64,000 nt of DNA from Nocardioides currus (lineage in GTDB: Bacteria > Actinomycetota > Actinomycetes > Propionibacteriales > Nocardioidaceae): positions 62,001-126,000 of the forward strand of contig NZ_PYXZ01000012.1 of NCBI RefSeq assembly GCF_003057875.1, written 5' to 3'. Position numbers and translations under genes: made by a program. Numbering within the stretch: the first letter of the stretch is position 1; each line of letters begins with the position of its first letter. Under the pieces are notes generated by a model. It saw nothing but the letters and a program-made list of their open reading frames with translations, made no database searches and was not told where the DNA came from. Of this stretch, positions 1 to 6,873 are shown in pieces.

Positions 1-451
1 GCGGGTTGTGCGACGGCGTCACCACGATGCCGTCGGCGAGGCCGGACGTCCTGCCTGCGTTGGCGCGGATGATGGCGTGCGAGACCGCCGGCGTCGGGGT
101 GTAGCCGTCGCGGTCGTCGACGAGGACGGTCACCTCGTTGGCGGCCAGCACCTCGAGCGCCGTCGCCCAGGCAGGCTCGGACAGGGCGTGGGTGTCGCGG
201 CCGATGAAGAGCGGACCGTCGAAGCCCTGCTCGCGCCGGTAGTCGCAGATCGCCTGCGTGGTCGCGGCGATGTGGGTGTCGTTGAAGGACGTCTTGAGGC
301 TCGAGCCGCGGTGGCCGCTGGTGCCGAAGGCGACCTGCTGGTCGAGGTCGTCGGGGTCGGGCTCGCCGGTGTAGTAGGCCGTCACGAGGTGGGCGACGTC
401 GACGAGGTCGGAGGGCTGGGCGAGTGTTCCTGCGCGGGATTCCGGAGCCAT
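1..451 (-). CDS. pgm: Phosphoglucomutase, N-terminal part (cut by window edge)
   Basis: This is the first 150 codons of an alpha-D-phosphohexomutase that interconverts glucose 6-phosphate and glucose 1-phosphate in the cytoplasm. The translation starts MAPESRAGTL and carries an FGTSGHRG block near residue 43. It ends in GIVVTPSHNP, the phosphoserine loop whose Ser takes part in phosphoryl transfer. The rest of the enzyme lies beyond base 1. A second ATG six nt upstream is out of frame with this start. The gene is divergent from the DGPF operon across a 132-bp gap. With glgC and glgM nearby it fits a glycogen/ADP-glucose module: Pgm makes the glucose 1-phosphate used by GlgC. The family call is firm; the glucose-specific subtype is inferred from the N-terminal sequence. 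Confidence 0.9.
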   Translation of the reverse strand, partial: MAPESRAGTLAQPSDLVDVAHLVTAYYTGEPDPDDLDQQVAFGTSGHRGSSLKTSFNDTHIAATTQAICDYRREQGFDGPLFIGRDTHALSEPAWATALEVLAANEVTVLVDDRDGYTPTPAVSHAIIRANAGRTSGLADGIVVTPSHNP

Positions 452-503
452 GCAGCCATCTTGTCGTCGCGGAGCACGGGCGTCGAGAAAATCTCGGCGC
501 CCC

Positions 504-530
504 TGTCGATTCGCACCGATCTCGTCCGTC
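504..530 (+). promoter_or_regulatory. Probable ECF42-type promoter of the DGPF operon
   Basis: The sequence TGTCGA (504-509) is separated by 17 nt from CGTC (527-530), about 54 nt upstream of the first DGPF start codon. From memory, ECF42 sigma factors recognise TGTCGA at -35 and CGA/TC at -10 upstream of DGPF genes. The downstream operon encodes exactly such a sigma factor, so autoregulation is the natural inference. It has not been tested here. Confidence 0.65.
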
Positions 531-583
531 AGGGTGTTGAGTCGCAACCGCGACCCGACAACAGCCACGAGGGAGTCCACCCG

Positions 584-934
584 ATGAGCCGCTACCTGAT
601 CCTGCTGCCCGCACCCGAGGCGGAGTGGGCCCAGCTGCCCGCGTCCGAGCACGAGAAGGGGATGCGGTCGCACGGTCAGTTCCACGAGGACCTGAAGGCG
701 GGCGGCCACACCGTGCTCACCGGCGGTCCGCTCGAGCCGTCGTCCGAGGCGACGTCGATGCGTCCGGGCGACGACGGGGTGGCGGTGGTGACCGACGGGC
801 CGTTCTCCGAGACGGCCGAGCAGATGGTCGGCTTCTACCTCATCGAGAGCCAGGACGAGGCCGACCTGCGGGCGGCGTGCGAGCGGTTCGCGGGGCGTGG
901 CGAGCACATCGAGTTCCGCAAGATGGCGGAGTGA
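584..934 (+). CDS. DGPF/YCII-domain protein 1
   Basis: This 116-aa protein of the YCII-related (DGPF) family starts MSRYLILLPAPEAEWAQ and holds the signature TDGPFSETAEQ followed by GFYLIES. Family members are small ferredoxin-like alpha/beta barrels of unclear function, sometimes proposed as enzymes or ligand binders. It is the only one of the four tandem copies that keeps the exact DGPF tetrapeptide. A purine-rich GAGGGAG ribosome site lies just upstream of the ATG. It is the first gene of a five-gene run ending in an ECF sigma factor, 12 nt from the next copy. The partnership with the sigma factor is known for the ECF42 group; the molecular role is unknown. Confidence 0.88.
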   Translation: MSRYLILLPAPEAEWAQLPASEHEKGMRSHGQFHEDLKAGGHTVLTGGPLEPSSEATSMRPGDDGVAVVTDGPFSETAEQMVGFYLIESQDEADLRAACERFAGRGEHIEFRKMAE

Positions 935-946
935 AGGGAGACGCAG

Positions 947-1306
947 ATGACCGAGTACATCGTGTTGATCGTGGGCGACGCCGATCGTTGGTGGACGACC
1001 ATGAGCATGCAGGAACGTGCCGACGGCTACGCCGAGTACGAGCGCTTCGGGCAGGCGCTCGCCGAGGGTGGGCACAAGGTCACCGGCGGGGCCGAGCTGA
1101 AGCCGAGCACCACCGCGAGGACCGTGCGTCCCGACACCCTGGAGATCACCGACGGGCCCTACGCCGAGAGCGCGGAGCAAGTCGGCGGCTTCTACCAGGT
1201 GGAGACCGACGACCTCGACGGGCTCCTGGAGTGCTGCAAGATCATCGCCGGGCTGGGCGACGCGGTGCAGGTCGTGCCCACCGTCTCCCCAGAGGAGCGA
1301 CCCTGA
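947..1306 (+). CDS. DGPF/YCII-domain protein 2
   Basis: This 119-aa paralogue starts MTEYIVLIVGDADRWW and carries the family motif as TDGPYAESAEQVGGFY. It differs from copy 1 by a WW pair after the first strand and a conserved ECCKII segment near the C-terminus. Copy 3 shares both, so copies 2 and 3 look like the most recent duplication. An AGGGAGACGC ribosome site precedes the ATG. Its stop overlaps the start of copy 3 by one base (TGATG), which suggests translational coupling. Function is unknown; a role downstream of the ECF42 regulator is inferred from family context. Confidence 0.87.
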   Translation: MTEYIVLIVGDADRWWTTMSMQERADGYAEYERFGQALAEGGHKVTGGAELKPSTTARTVRPDTLEITDGPYAESAEQVGGFYQVETDDLDGLLECCKIIAGLGDAVQVVPTVSPEERP

Positions 1307-1671
1307 TGGCCGAGTACGTCGTGCTGCTGATCGGGGACACCGAGCACTGGTGGACCGGCGCCAACGAGGAGGAGAAAGCGGCCGCGATGGCGGCGCACGG
1401 CACCTTCACCGACCAGCTCGCCGAGCGCGGGCACACGATCACGGGTGGGGCCGAGCTGCACCGCGCCGGTCGCGCGCGGACGATCGCTCCCCACGCCACG
1501 TCCGCCACCGACGGGCCATGGGCCGAGAGCGCCGAGCAGGTCGGGGGCTACTACGTGATCGAGAGCTCCGACCTCGACGACCTGCTGGAGTGCTGCACGA
1601 TCCTGGCCGCGACGGGCGACGCCGTCGAGGGGCGGGAGTGCGTCGACCAGGAGGAGGTGGAGTCGGCATGA
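1306..1671 (+). CDS. DGPF/YCII-domain protein 3
   Basis: This 121-aa paralogue (MAEYVVLLIGDTEHWW) has the motif TDGPWAESAEQVGGYY and an ECCTIL segment matching copy 2. The ATG is the one overlapping the stop of copy 2; longer readings upstream only shadow copy 2 in another frame. It ends in an ATGA overlap with copy 4. The acidic C-terminal tail (QEEVESA) is not shared with the other copies. The tandem expansion argues for related, perhaps interacting, products of one operon. No catalytic residue can be assigned from sequence. Confidence 0.87.
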   Translation: MAEYVVLLIGDTEHWWTGANEEEKAAAMAAHGTFTDQLAERGHTITGGAELHRAGRARTIAPHATSATDGPWAESAEQVGGYYVIESSDLDDLLECCTILAATGDAVEGRECVDQEEVESA

Positions 1672-2024
1672 AGTACCTCGTGCTCCTGATCGGCGACGGC
1701 GCTGAGAAGCTCTGGCCCGACCAGACCGACGCGGAGAAGCAGGCGACGATGGCGAAGTTCGGCGAGTTCGCCTCGGCCTGCGAGGCGCGCGAGAGCGTCG
1801 AGCTGCTCGCCGGCGAGGCGCTGAGCGACCCGCGTGACGCGACCGTCATGCGCTCGCCCGACGGCGGCGTGCAGCTCACCGACGGCCCCTACGCCGAGGT
1901 CATCGAGGGCATGGGGGGCTTCTACCTGATCGAGGCGCCCGACCTCGACGTGCTCGTCGACCTACTGACGGTGCTGCCGCGCTACGACATCCAGATCCAC
2001 CCGACGATCGACGTGATGACCTGA
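1668..2024 (+). CDS. DGPF/YCII-domain protein 4
   Basis: This 118-aa protein (MKYLVLLIGDGAEKLW) is the most divergent of the four. Its motif is TDGPYAEVIEGMGGFY, and the ECC segment of copies 2 and 3 is replaced by VDLLTVLP. The start overlaps the previous stop (ATGA), and its own TGA overlaps an in-frame CTG at 2021 that may begin the sigma factor. It is the last of the tandem paralogues. As in other ECF42 loci, it may be an output of the sigma factor or part of its control; this is inference. Confidence 0.86.
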   Translation: MKYLVLLIGDGAEKLWPDQTDAEKQATMAKFGEFASACEARESVELLAGEALSDPRDATVMRSPDGGVQLTDGPYAEVIEGMGGFYLIEAPDLDVLVDLLTVLPRYDIQIHPTIDVMT

Positions 2025-2056
2025 ACGCACAGGGACCGGACGCGCTCGAGCGCGTC

Positions 2057-3259
2057 GTGCGCGAGGAGTGGGGCCGGTTGGTGGCCGTGCTGCTCTCACG
2101 CTTCCGACGCCTCGACCTCGTGGAGGACGCGCTCGGCGACGCGGTCGAGGCGGCCGCGCGCACCTGGCCGGCCGACGGCGTCCCGGACGTTCCGGCGGCG
2201 TGGCTGCAGACGGCGGCCAGCCGCCGGATCATCGACCGCCTGCGCACCGAGGCCGTCGCGCAGAAGGCCGCCCCCCTGCTCGTCGTCGAGAGCAGCCGCC
2301 GCGAAGGAGCCCGCGTGATGGCCGATCCCGGCGCCCTGGTCGAGGACGACCTGCTGCGGCTGGTGCTGATGTGCACGCACCCGGCGCTCGCGCCGGAGGC
2401 CGCCAGCGCGCTGACCCTGCGTTTGGTCCTGGGTGTCCCGACGGCCGACATCGCGCGCCTCTTCCTGGTCCCCGAGGCGACGATGGCCGCGCGCATCACC
2501 CGCGCCAAGAAGCGGATCACCGGCGCGGGCATCCCCTTCGGCGTGCCGGACGCGTCCGTCCTGCCGGACCGGCTCGACACCGTCGCCCAGACCGCCTACC
2601 TCGCCTTCACCGCGGGCTACTCCCCCGGCACCGGTCCCGACCTGCTGCGCGCCGAGCTGTCGGCCCGGGCCATCGGCCTGGTCCGCGTCGTGCTCGGCCT
2701 GCGCCCGGCCGAGCCGGTGCTGGTGGCCCTCCTCGCGCTGATGCTGCTCCAGCACTCGCGTCGCGACGCCCGGGTCGCCGACGGGCGACTCGTGCTGCTG
2801 CCCGACCAGGACCGCGCCCGGTGGCACGCCGACGAGATCGACGAGGCGCGCCGCCTCCTGGCTTCGGAGGCGTTGCGCGGGCCGGTCACCGTGCAGTCAG
2901 CGGCGTACGCCCTGCAGGCGCGGATCGCTGCCGAGCACGCGATCGCCACGTCACCGGACCAGACCGACTGGGAGCGGATGATCGTCCTGTACGACGCCCT
3001 GCTGGCCGTCGCCCCGACGCCGAGCGCGCGCCTGGCCCGGTCGGTCGCGGTGGCCGAGGCCCGGGGCCCGGCCGCCGGGCTCGCCGCGCTGGAGGGCATC
3101 GAGATCCCCTCGACGCACCGTGTCGCCGCCGTACGCGCCGAGCTGCTGGCCCGGTCGGGCGACACCGACGCCGCGCGGGCGGCCTTCGACCAGGCGATCG
3201 CCGCGTGCCTCAACGACGTCGAGCGCGCGCACCTGGAGTCGCGCCGCGCCGAGCTCTGA
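2057..3259 (+). CDS. ECF42-type sigma factor with C-terminal extension
   Basis: This is an alternative RNA polymerase sigma factor. Region 2 is seen in RLDLVEDALGDAVEAA, followed by AWLQTAASRRIIDRLR. Region 4 is seen in LTLRLVLGVPTADIARLF followed by TMAARITRAKKRI. The C-terminal half (about residues 170-400) is the long helical extension typical of ECF42 factors, which recall ascribes to a TPR-like domain needed for activity. No anti-sigma gene is visible, also typical of that group. The listed start is GTG at 2057. However, homology-like sequence (ALERV) continues upstream to CTG 2021, which overlaps the preceding TGA, so the true start may lie there. The stop abuts the convergent glgC stop with no spacer. 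Confidence 0.85.
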   Translation: MREEWGRLVAVLLSRFRRLDLVEDALGDAVEAAARTWPADGVPDVPAAWLQTAASRRIIDRLRTEAVAQKAAPLLVVESSRREGARVMADPGALVEDDLLRLVLMCTHPALAPEAASALTLRLVLGVPTADIARLFLVPEATMAARITRAKKRITGAGIPFGVPDASVLPDRLDTVAQTAYLAFTAGYSPGTGPDLLRAELSARAIGLVRVVLGLRPAEPVLVALLALMLLQHSRRDARVADGRLVLLPDQDRARWHADEIDEARRLLASEALRGPVTVQSAAYALQARIAAEHAIATSPDQTDWERMIVLYDALLAVAPTPSARLARSVAVAEARGPAAGLAALEGIEIPSTHRVAAVRAELLARSGDTDAARAAFDQAIAACLNDVERAHLESRRAEL

Positions 3260-4510
3260 TCAGGCCTGCACGTCCTGCTGCTTGGCCAGCACGGTCAGCC
3301 CGTCCTCGACGACGAAGCCGCGGGCCCGGTCGGCCTCGGCGTCGACGCCGATCTGGGTGCCGGGGGGCACGACGACGCCCTTGTCGAGGATCGCGTTGCG
3401 CACGATCGCGCCCTCACCGACGTGGACGCCGTCCATCAGCACGGAGTCGGAGACCTCGGCGCCGTCCTTGACCCAGACCGCCGGCGACAGCACGGACTGG
3501 TTGACCGTGCCTCCGGAGATCACCACACCGGGCGACAGGATCGAGTTGAACGTGGCGACCCCGGCGCCGCTGGCACCCTCGACGAGCTTGGCCGGCGGGT
3601 GCGGACCGTAGCTGGTGTAGATAGGCCACGCGTTGTTGTAGAGGTTGAAGACGGGCAGCGGCGAGACCAGGTCGAGGTGGGCGTCGTAGTAGGACCGCAT
3701 CGTCCCGACGTCACGCCAGTAGCCGCGGTCGCGGTCGGTGGAGCCCGGGACCTCGTTGTCCTTGTAGTCGTAGACCGAGGACTCGCTCTTGTCGACGAAC
3801 CACGGGACGATGTCGCCGCCCATGTCGTGCTTCGACTGCTCGCGCTCGGCGTCGCGGGTGACCGCGTCGCGCAGGGCGTCGGCGGTGAACACGTAGTTGC
3901 CCATGCTCGCCAGCACCTCGTCGGGCGAGTCCGGCAGCCCGACCGGATCGGTCGGCTTCTCGAGGAAGGCGCGGATCTTCGACGGGTCGCCCGGGTCGAC
4001 GTCGATGACGCCGAACTGGTCGGCCAGCGAGATCGGCTGGCGGATCGCCGCGACCGTGCAGCCCGCGCCGGACTCGACGTGTGCGGCGACCATCTGGGAG
4101 AAGTCCATCCGGTAGACGTGGTCCGCGCCCACCACGACGACGATGTCGGGCTGCTCGTCGGTCAGCAGGTTGAGGGACTGGTAGATCGCGTCGGCGCTGC
4201 CGAGGTACCACCGCTTCCCGACCCGCTGCTGGGCCGGGACCGGCGTCACGTAGTTGCCGAGCAGGTTGGACATCCGCCACGTGGTGGTGACGTGCCGGTC
4301 GAGGCTGTGCGACTTGTACTGCGTCAGCACGACCACCTTGAGGTAGCCCGAGTTGACGACGTTGGAGAGCGCGAAGTCGATGAGGCGGTAGATCCCCCCG
4401 AACGGCACGGCGGGCTTGGCGCGGTCCGCGGTGAGCGGCATCAGGCGCTTGCCCTCACCGCCGGCCAGGACGATGGCGAGGATCTTCTTGCGGGCGGGTG
4501 CGACGCTCAT
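3260..4510 (-). CDS. glgC: Glucose-1-phosphate adenylyltransferase
   Basis: This 416-aa enzyme makes ADP-glucose from ATP and glucose 1-phosphate, the committed step to glycogen and maltose-1-phosphate glucans. The nucleotidyltransferase domain opens with VLAGGEGKRLMPLT, followed by RAKPAVPFGG and the VVGADHVYRMD metal/nucleotide segment. The C-terminal third is a left-handed beta-helix seen as hexapeptide-like VVISGGTVNQSVLSP. Length matches the bacterial family. It is divergent from glgM across 62 bp, an arrangement also known in Mycobacterium (Rv1213/Rv1212c). Allosteric control by glycolytic intermediates is a family property not visible in the sequence. Confidence 0.97.
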   Translation of the reverse strand: MSVAPARKKILAIVLAGGEGKRLMPLTADRAKPAVPFGGIYRLIDFALSNVVNSGYLKVVVLTQYKSHSLDRHVTTTWRMSNLLGNYVTPVPAQQRVGKRWYLGSADAIYQSLNLLTDEQPDIVVVVGADHVYRMDFSQMVAAHVESGAGCTVAAIRQPISLADQFGVIDVDPGDPSKIRAFLEKPTDPVGLPDSPDEVLASMGNYVFTADALRDAVTRDAEREQSKHDMGGDIVPWFVDKSESSVYDYKDNEVPGSTDRDRGYWRDVGTMRSYYDAHLDLVSPLPVFNLYNNAWPIYTSYGPHPPAKLVEGASGAGVATFNSILSPGVVISGGTVNQSVLSPAVWVKDGAEVSDSVLMDGVHVGEGAIVRNAILDKGVVVPPGTQIGVDAEADRARGFVVEDGLTVLAKQQDVQA

Positions 4511-4572
4511 GCCTCGAAACTAGTGGCGCTCGCGAGCGGCGACCACCCCAAGTCGTGAGTAGATTCGCCCTC

Positions 4573-5763
4573 ATGCGAGTCGACGTCCTCAGCAAGGAGT
4601 ACCCGCCCGAGGTCTACGGGGGCGCCGGCGTGCACGTCGCCGAGCTCGTCCGGGCCCTGCGATCGCTGCCCGACGTCGAGGCTCTCGTCCGGTGCTTCGG
4701 TGCGGCTCGGTCCGAGGAGGGCACGACGGCGTACGCCGAGCCCGACTCGCTGGCCGCCACCAACCCGGCGATCAGGACCCTGGGCGTCGACCTCGCGATG
4801 GTCGACGACTGCGCGGGGGCCGACCTGGTCCACTCGCACACGTGGTACGCCAACATGGCCGGCCACCTCGCCGGGCTCATGCACGGCATCCCGCACGTCG
4901 TCTCGGCCCACTCCCTGGAGCCGATGCGGCCGTGGAAGGCCGAGCAGCTCGGCGGCGGCTACGCCCTGTCGAGCTGGGTGGAGAGGACGGCCTACGAGGG
5001 GGCCGCCGGCATCGTCGCCGTCAGCTCGGCGATGCGCGACGACGTCCTGCACAGCTACCCGTCCGTGGACCCCGCCAAGGTGACGGTCATCCACAACGGC
5101 ATCGACACGTCCGACTGGTCGCCCGTGGCCGACCCAGACCGCGTGCGCGCGCTGGGGCTCGACCCCGACCGCCGCAGCGTGATCTTCGTCGGCCGGATCA
5201 CCCGGCAGAAGGGACTGCCGCTGTTCCTGCGGGCGGTCGCGCAGCTGCCGCCCGACGTCCAGCTGATCCTGTGCGCCGGAGCTCCCGACACCCCCGAGAT
5301 CGCCGCCGAGGTGCGCGGGCTGGTCGACGGGCTCGCCGCCACGCGCGACGGGGTGGTGTGGATCGAGGAGATGCTCCCCCGCCCCGACGTCGTCGCCCTG
5401 CTCACCGCCGCCACCGTCTTCGCCTGTCCCTCGATCTACGAGCCGCTCGGCATCGTCAACCTCGAGGCGATGGCCTGCGAGACCGCCGTCGTCGCCACCG
5501 CCACCGGCGGCATCCCCGAGGTCGTGCAGCACGGGTCCACCGGCTGGCTGGTCCCGATCGACCAGGCCACCGACGGCACCGGCACCCCCCTCGACCCCGA
5601 GCAGTACGTCGCCGACCTCGCCGCCGCGCTCGACGACGCGGTCTCCGACCCCGACCGCGCCCGCGCCTTCGGCGTGGCTGGTCGCCAGCGCGCCATCGAG
5701 GCGTTCAGCTGGGACGCGATCGCCGCCCGGACCGTGGACCTCTACCGCTCGCTGACCACGTAG
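4573..5763 (+). CDS. glgM: ADP-glucose glycosyltransferase (GlgM / actinobacterial GlgA)
   Basis: This 396-aa GT4-family retaining glycosyltransferase has a GT-B fold. The N-terminal domain begins MRVDVLSKEYPPEVYGGAG with the glycine-rich acceptor loop. The C-terminal domain has VGRITRQKGLPLF and the donor-site motif PSIYEPLGIVNLEAMAC. In mycobacteria the orthologue next to glgC makes alpha-maltose 1-phosphate from ADP-glucose and glucose 1-phosphate, and older annotation calls it glycogen synthase. The ATG at 4573 fits the conserved N-terminus; longer readings run into the glgC leader. The TAG stop lies at the edge of a 79-bp palindromic element, so that element sits exactly at its 3' end. 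Confidence 0.93.
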   Translation: MRVDVLSKEYPPEVYGGAGVHVAELVRALRSLPDVEALVRCFGAARSEEGTTAYAEPDSLAATNPAIRTLGVDLAMVDDCAGADLVHSHTWYANMAGHLAGLMHGIPHVVSAHSLEPMRPWKAEQLGGGYALSSWVERTAYEGAAGIVAVSSAMRDDVLHSYPSVDPAKVTVIHNGIDTSDWSPVADPDRVRALGLDPDRRSVIFVGRITRQKGLPLFLRAVAQLPPDVQLILCAGAPDTPEIAAEVRGLVDGLAATRDGVVWIEEMLPRPDVVALLTAATVFACPSIYEPLGIVNLEAMACETAVVATATGGIPEVVQHGSTGWLVPIDQATDGTGTPLDPEQYVADLAAALDDAVSDPDRARAFGVAGRQRAIEAFSWDAIAARTVDLYRSLTT

Positions 5764-5841
5764 ACGCGCAGGCATTGGTCTGCGCCATCAGTCCTCGGGA
5801 GCGGGGCGAGCCGGCGCGGGCGAGAGCAATGCCTGCGCGTC
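5763..5841. repeat. 79-bp inverted-repeat element, copy A
   Basis: The ends are GACGCGCAGGCATTGGT (5763-5779) and its near-complement GCAATGCCTGCGCGTC (5826-5841), forming a long stem of about 15 bp around a 47-bp GC-rich loop. It begins in the stop codon of glgM. A second element with the same ends and exactly the same length lies at 6739-6817, at the 3' end of the DUF559 gene. Loop sequences of the two copies differ, so only the termini are conserved. It may be a REP/MITE-like unit or a transcription terminator. Confidence 0.75.
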
Positions 5842-5898
5842 GCCGGCGCCTGTGGACGACGCAAGCGCGAGACGAGCCCGTCCGGCCATGCTCGTCAC

Positions 5899-6783
5899 AT
5901 GGACGTCGACCTCGCGATCGAGCGGATGGGAGGCATGGCCTCCCGCGCTGCGCTGATCCGGGCGTCGTCGCGAGCCGAGGTCGACCGCGCCCTGTCAGTG
6001 GGGGCGATCGTCCGTGTCGGGCAGGGTCGATACACCGTGCCGGGCGTCGACGCGGCGGCAGCGCTGGCGCATGCGATGAACGGGGTCCTCTGCCTCACCA
6101 GCGCCGCGCTGCGCCACGGGTGGGAGGTCAAGGCCGTGCCGCCGAAGCCGCACGTCCTGGTCCCCCGCAACCGCAACGTCCCTCAGCGTTACCGGGAGCG
6201 CGTCGTCGTCCACAGTGCCGACCTCGCCCCGGACGACGTCACCGACCAGGCGACCTCTCGTGAGCTCACGCTGGTCCAGTGCCTGCGGATGCTGCCGTAC
6301 GACGAGGCGCTGGTGATCGCCGACTCCGCCCTGCGTGCCGGTGAGCACGCCACCCTGGTCCGAGCGACGTCGCTCGTGCGTGGCCGCGGCCAGGCCGGGG
6401 CGCGACGCGTCGGCGCCACGGCGAACGGGGACGCGGCGAATGCCTTCGAGTCGGTGACGCGAGCCATCTGCAACACAGTCCCGGGGCTCAGCGTGCGCCC
6501 GCAGGTCGTCATCTCGTCCCCGCACTGCTGGGCACGACCGGATCTCGTCGACCGCGACCGCCGGATCGTGATCGAGTGCGACTCCTACGAGTGGCACGGC
6601 AGCCGCGAAGGGTTCCGCAAGGACGTCCGGCGCTACACACTGCTCGCGGCCGACGGGTGGCTCGTCCTGCGGTTCACGTGGGAGGACGTCATGTTCCGGC
6701 AGGAGTGGGTGCGTGAGGTGTTGGTGCGGGTGGTCGCAGACGCGCAGGCATTGGTGCCCCCTCGCGGGCTCGCCGCCGCCTGA
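5899..6783 (+). CDS. AbiEi-like / DUF559-type predicted nuclease-fold protein
   Basis: This 294-aa protein has two parts. The N-terminal 90 residues look like an AbiEi-type winged helix, reading MASRAALIRASS through AIVRVGQGRYTVPG. The C-terminal part resembles the DUF559/Vsr-like PD-(D/E)xK fold, with RPDLVDRDRRIVIECDSYEWH followed by a basic helix RKDVRRYT and a final strand GWLVLRFTWEDV. The D-x(n)-E-x-D pattern there could be the nuclease site. Such single genes are frequent in Nocardioides and relatives, and their function is not established. It stands alone, bracketed by palindromic elements, and its last 15 codons lie inside the downstream element. An antitoxin-derived or DNA-repair role is possible. 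Confidence 0.75.
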   Translation: MDVDLAIERMGGMASRAALIRASSRAEVDRALSVGAIVRVGQGRYTVPGVDAAAALAHAMNGVLCLTSAALRHGWEVKAVPPKPHVLVPRNRNVPQRYRERVVVHSADLAPDDVTDQATSRELTLVQCLRMLPYDEALVIADSALRAGEHATLVRATSLVRGRGQAGARRVGATANGDAANAFESVTRAICNTVPGLSVRPQVVISSPHCWARPDLVDRDRRIVIECDSYEWHGSREGFRKDVRRYTLLAADGWLVLRFTWEDVMFRQEWVREVLVRVVADAQALVPPRGLAAA

Positions 6784-6817
6784 TCCAGCTCGATCGGGCG
6801 ACCAAGGCCTGCGCGTC
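6739..6817. repeat. 79-bp inverted-repeat element, copy B
   Basis: The left end is GACGCGCAGGCATTGGT (6739-6755), identical over 17 bp to copy A. The right end is ACCAAGGCCTGCGCGTC (6801-6817), the inverse complement with one mismatch. The element covers the last codons and the stop of the DUF559 gene (6783), so the repeat supplies coding sequence for ALVPPRGLAAA. Same length and same ends as copy A but a different loop. Confidence 0.75.
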
Positions 6818-6831
6818 TCCCCGTACGCCGG

Positions 6832-6862
6832 AACGCCCCGGACCGAAGCGGTCCGGGGCGTT
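6832..6862. terminator. Bidirectional intrinsic-type hairpin
   Basis: A perfect 14-bp stem AACGCCCCGGACCG / CGGTCCGGGGCGTT encloses a 3-nt AAG loop. It sits between the convergent DUF559 gene and the symporter gene (stop at 6874). There is no long U tract on either strand, as is usual for actinobacterial hairpin terminators. Confidence 0.85.
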
Positions 6863-6873
6863 CGCGGGTTGAG

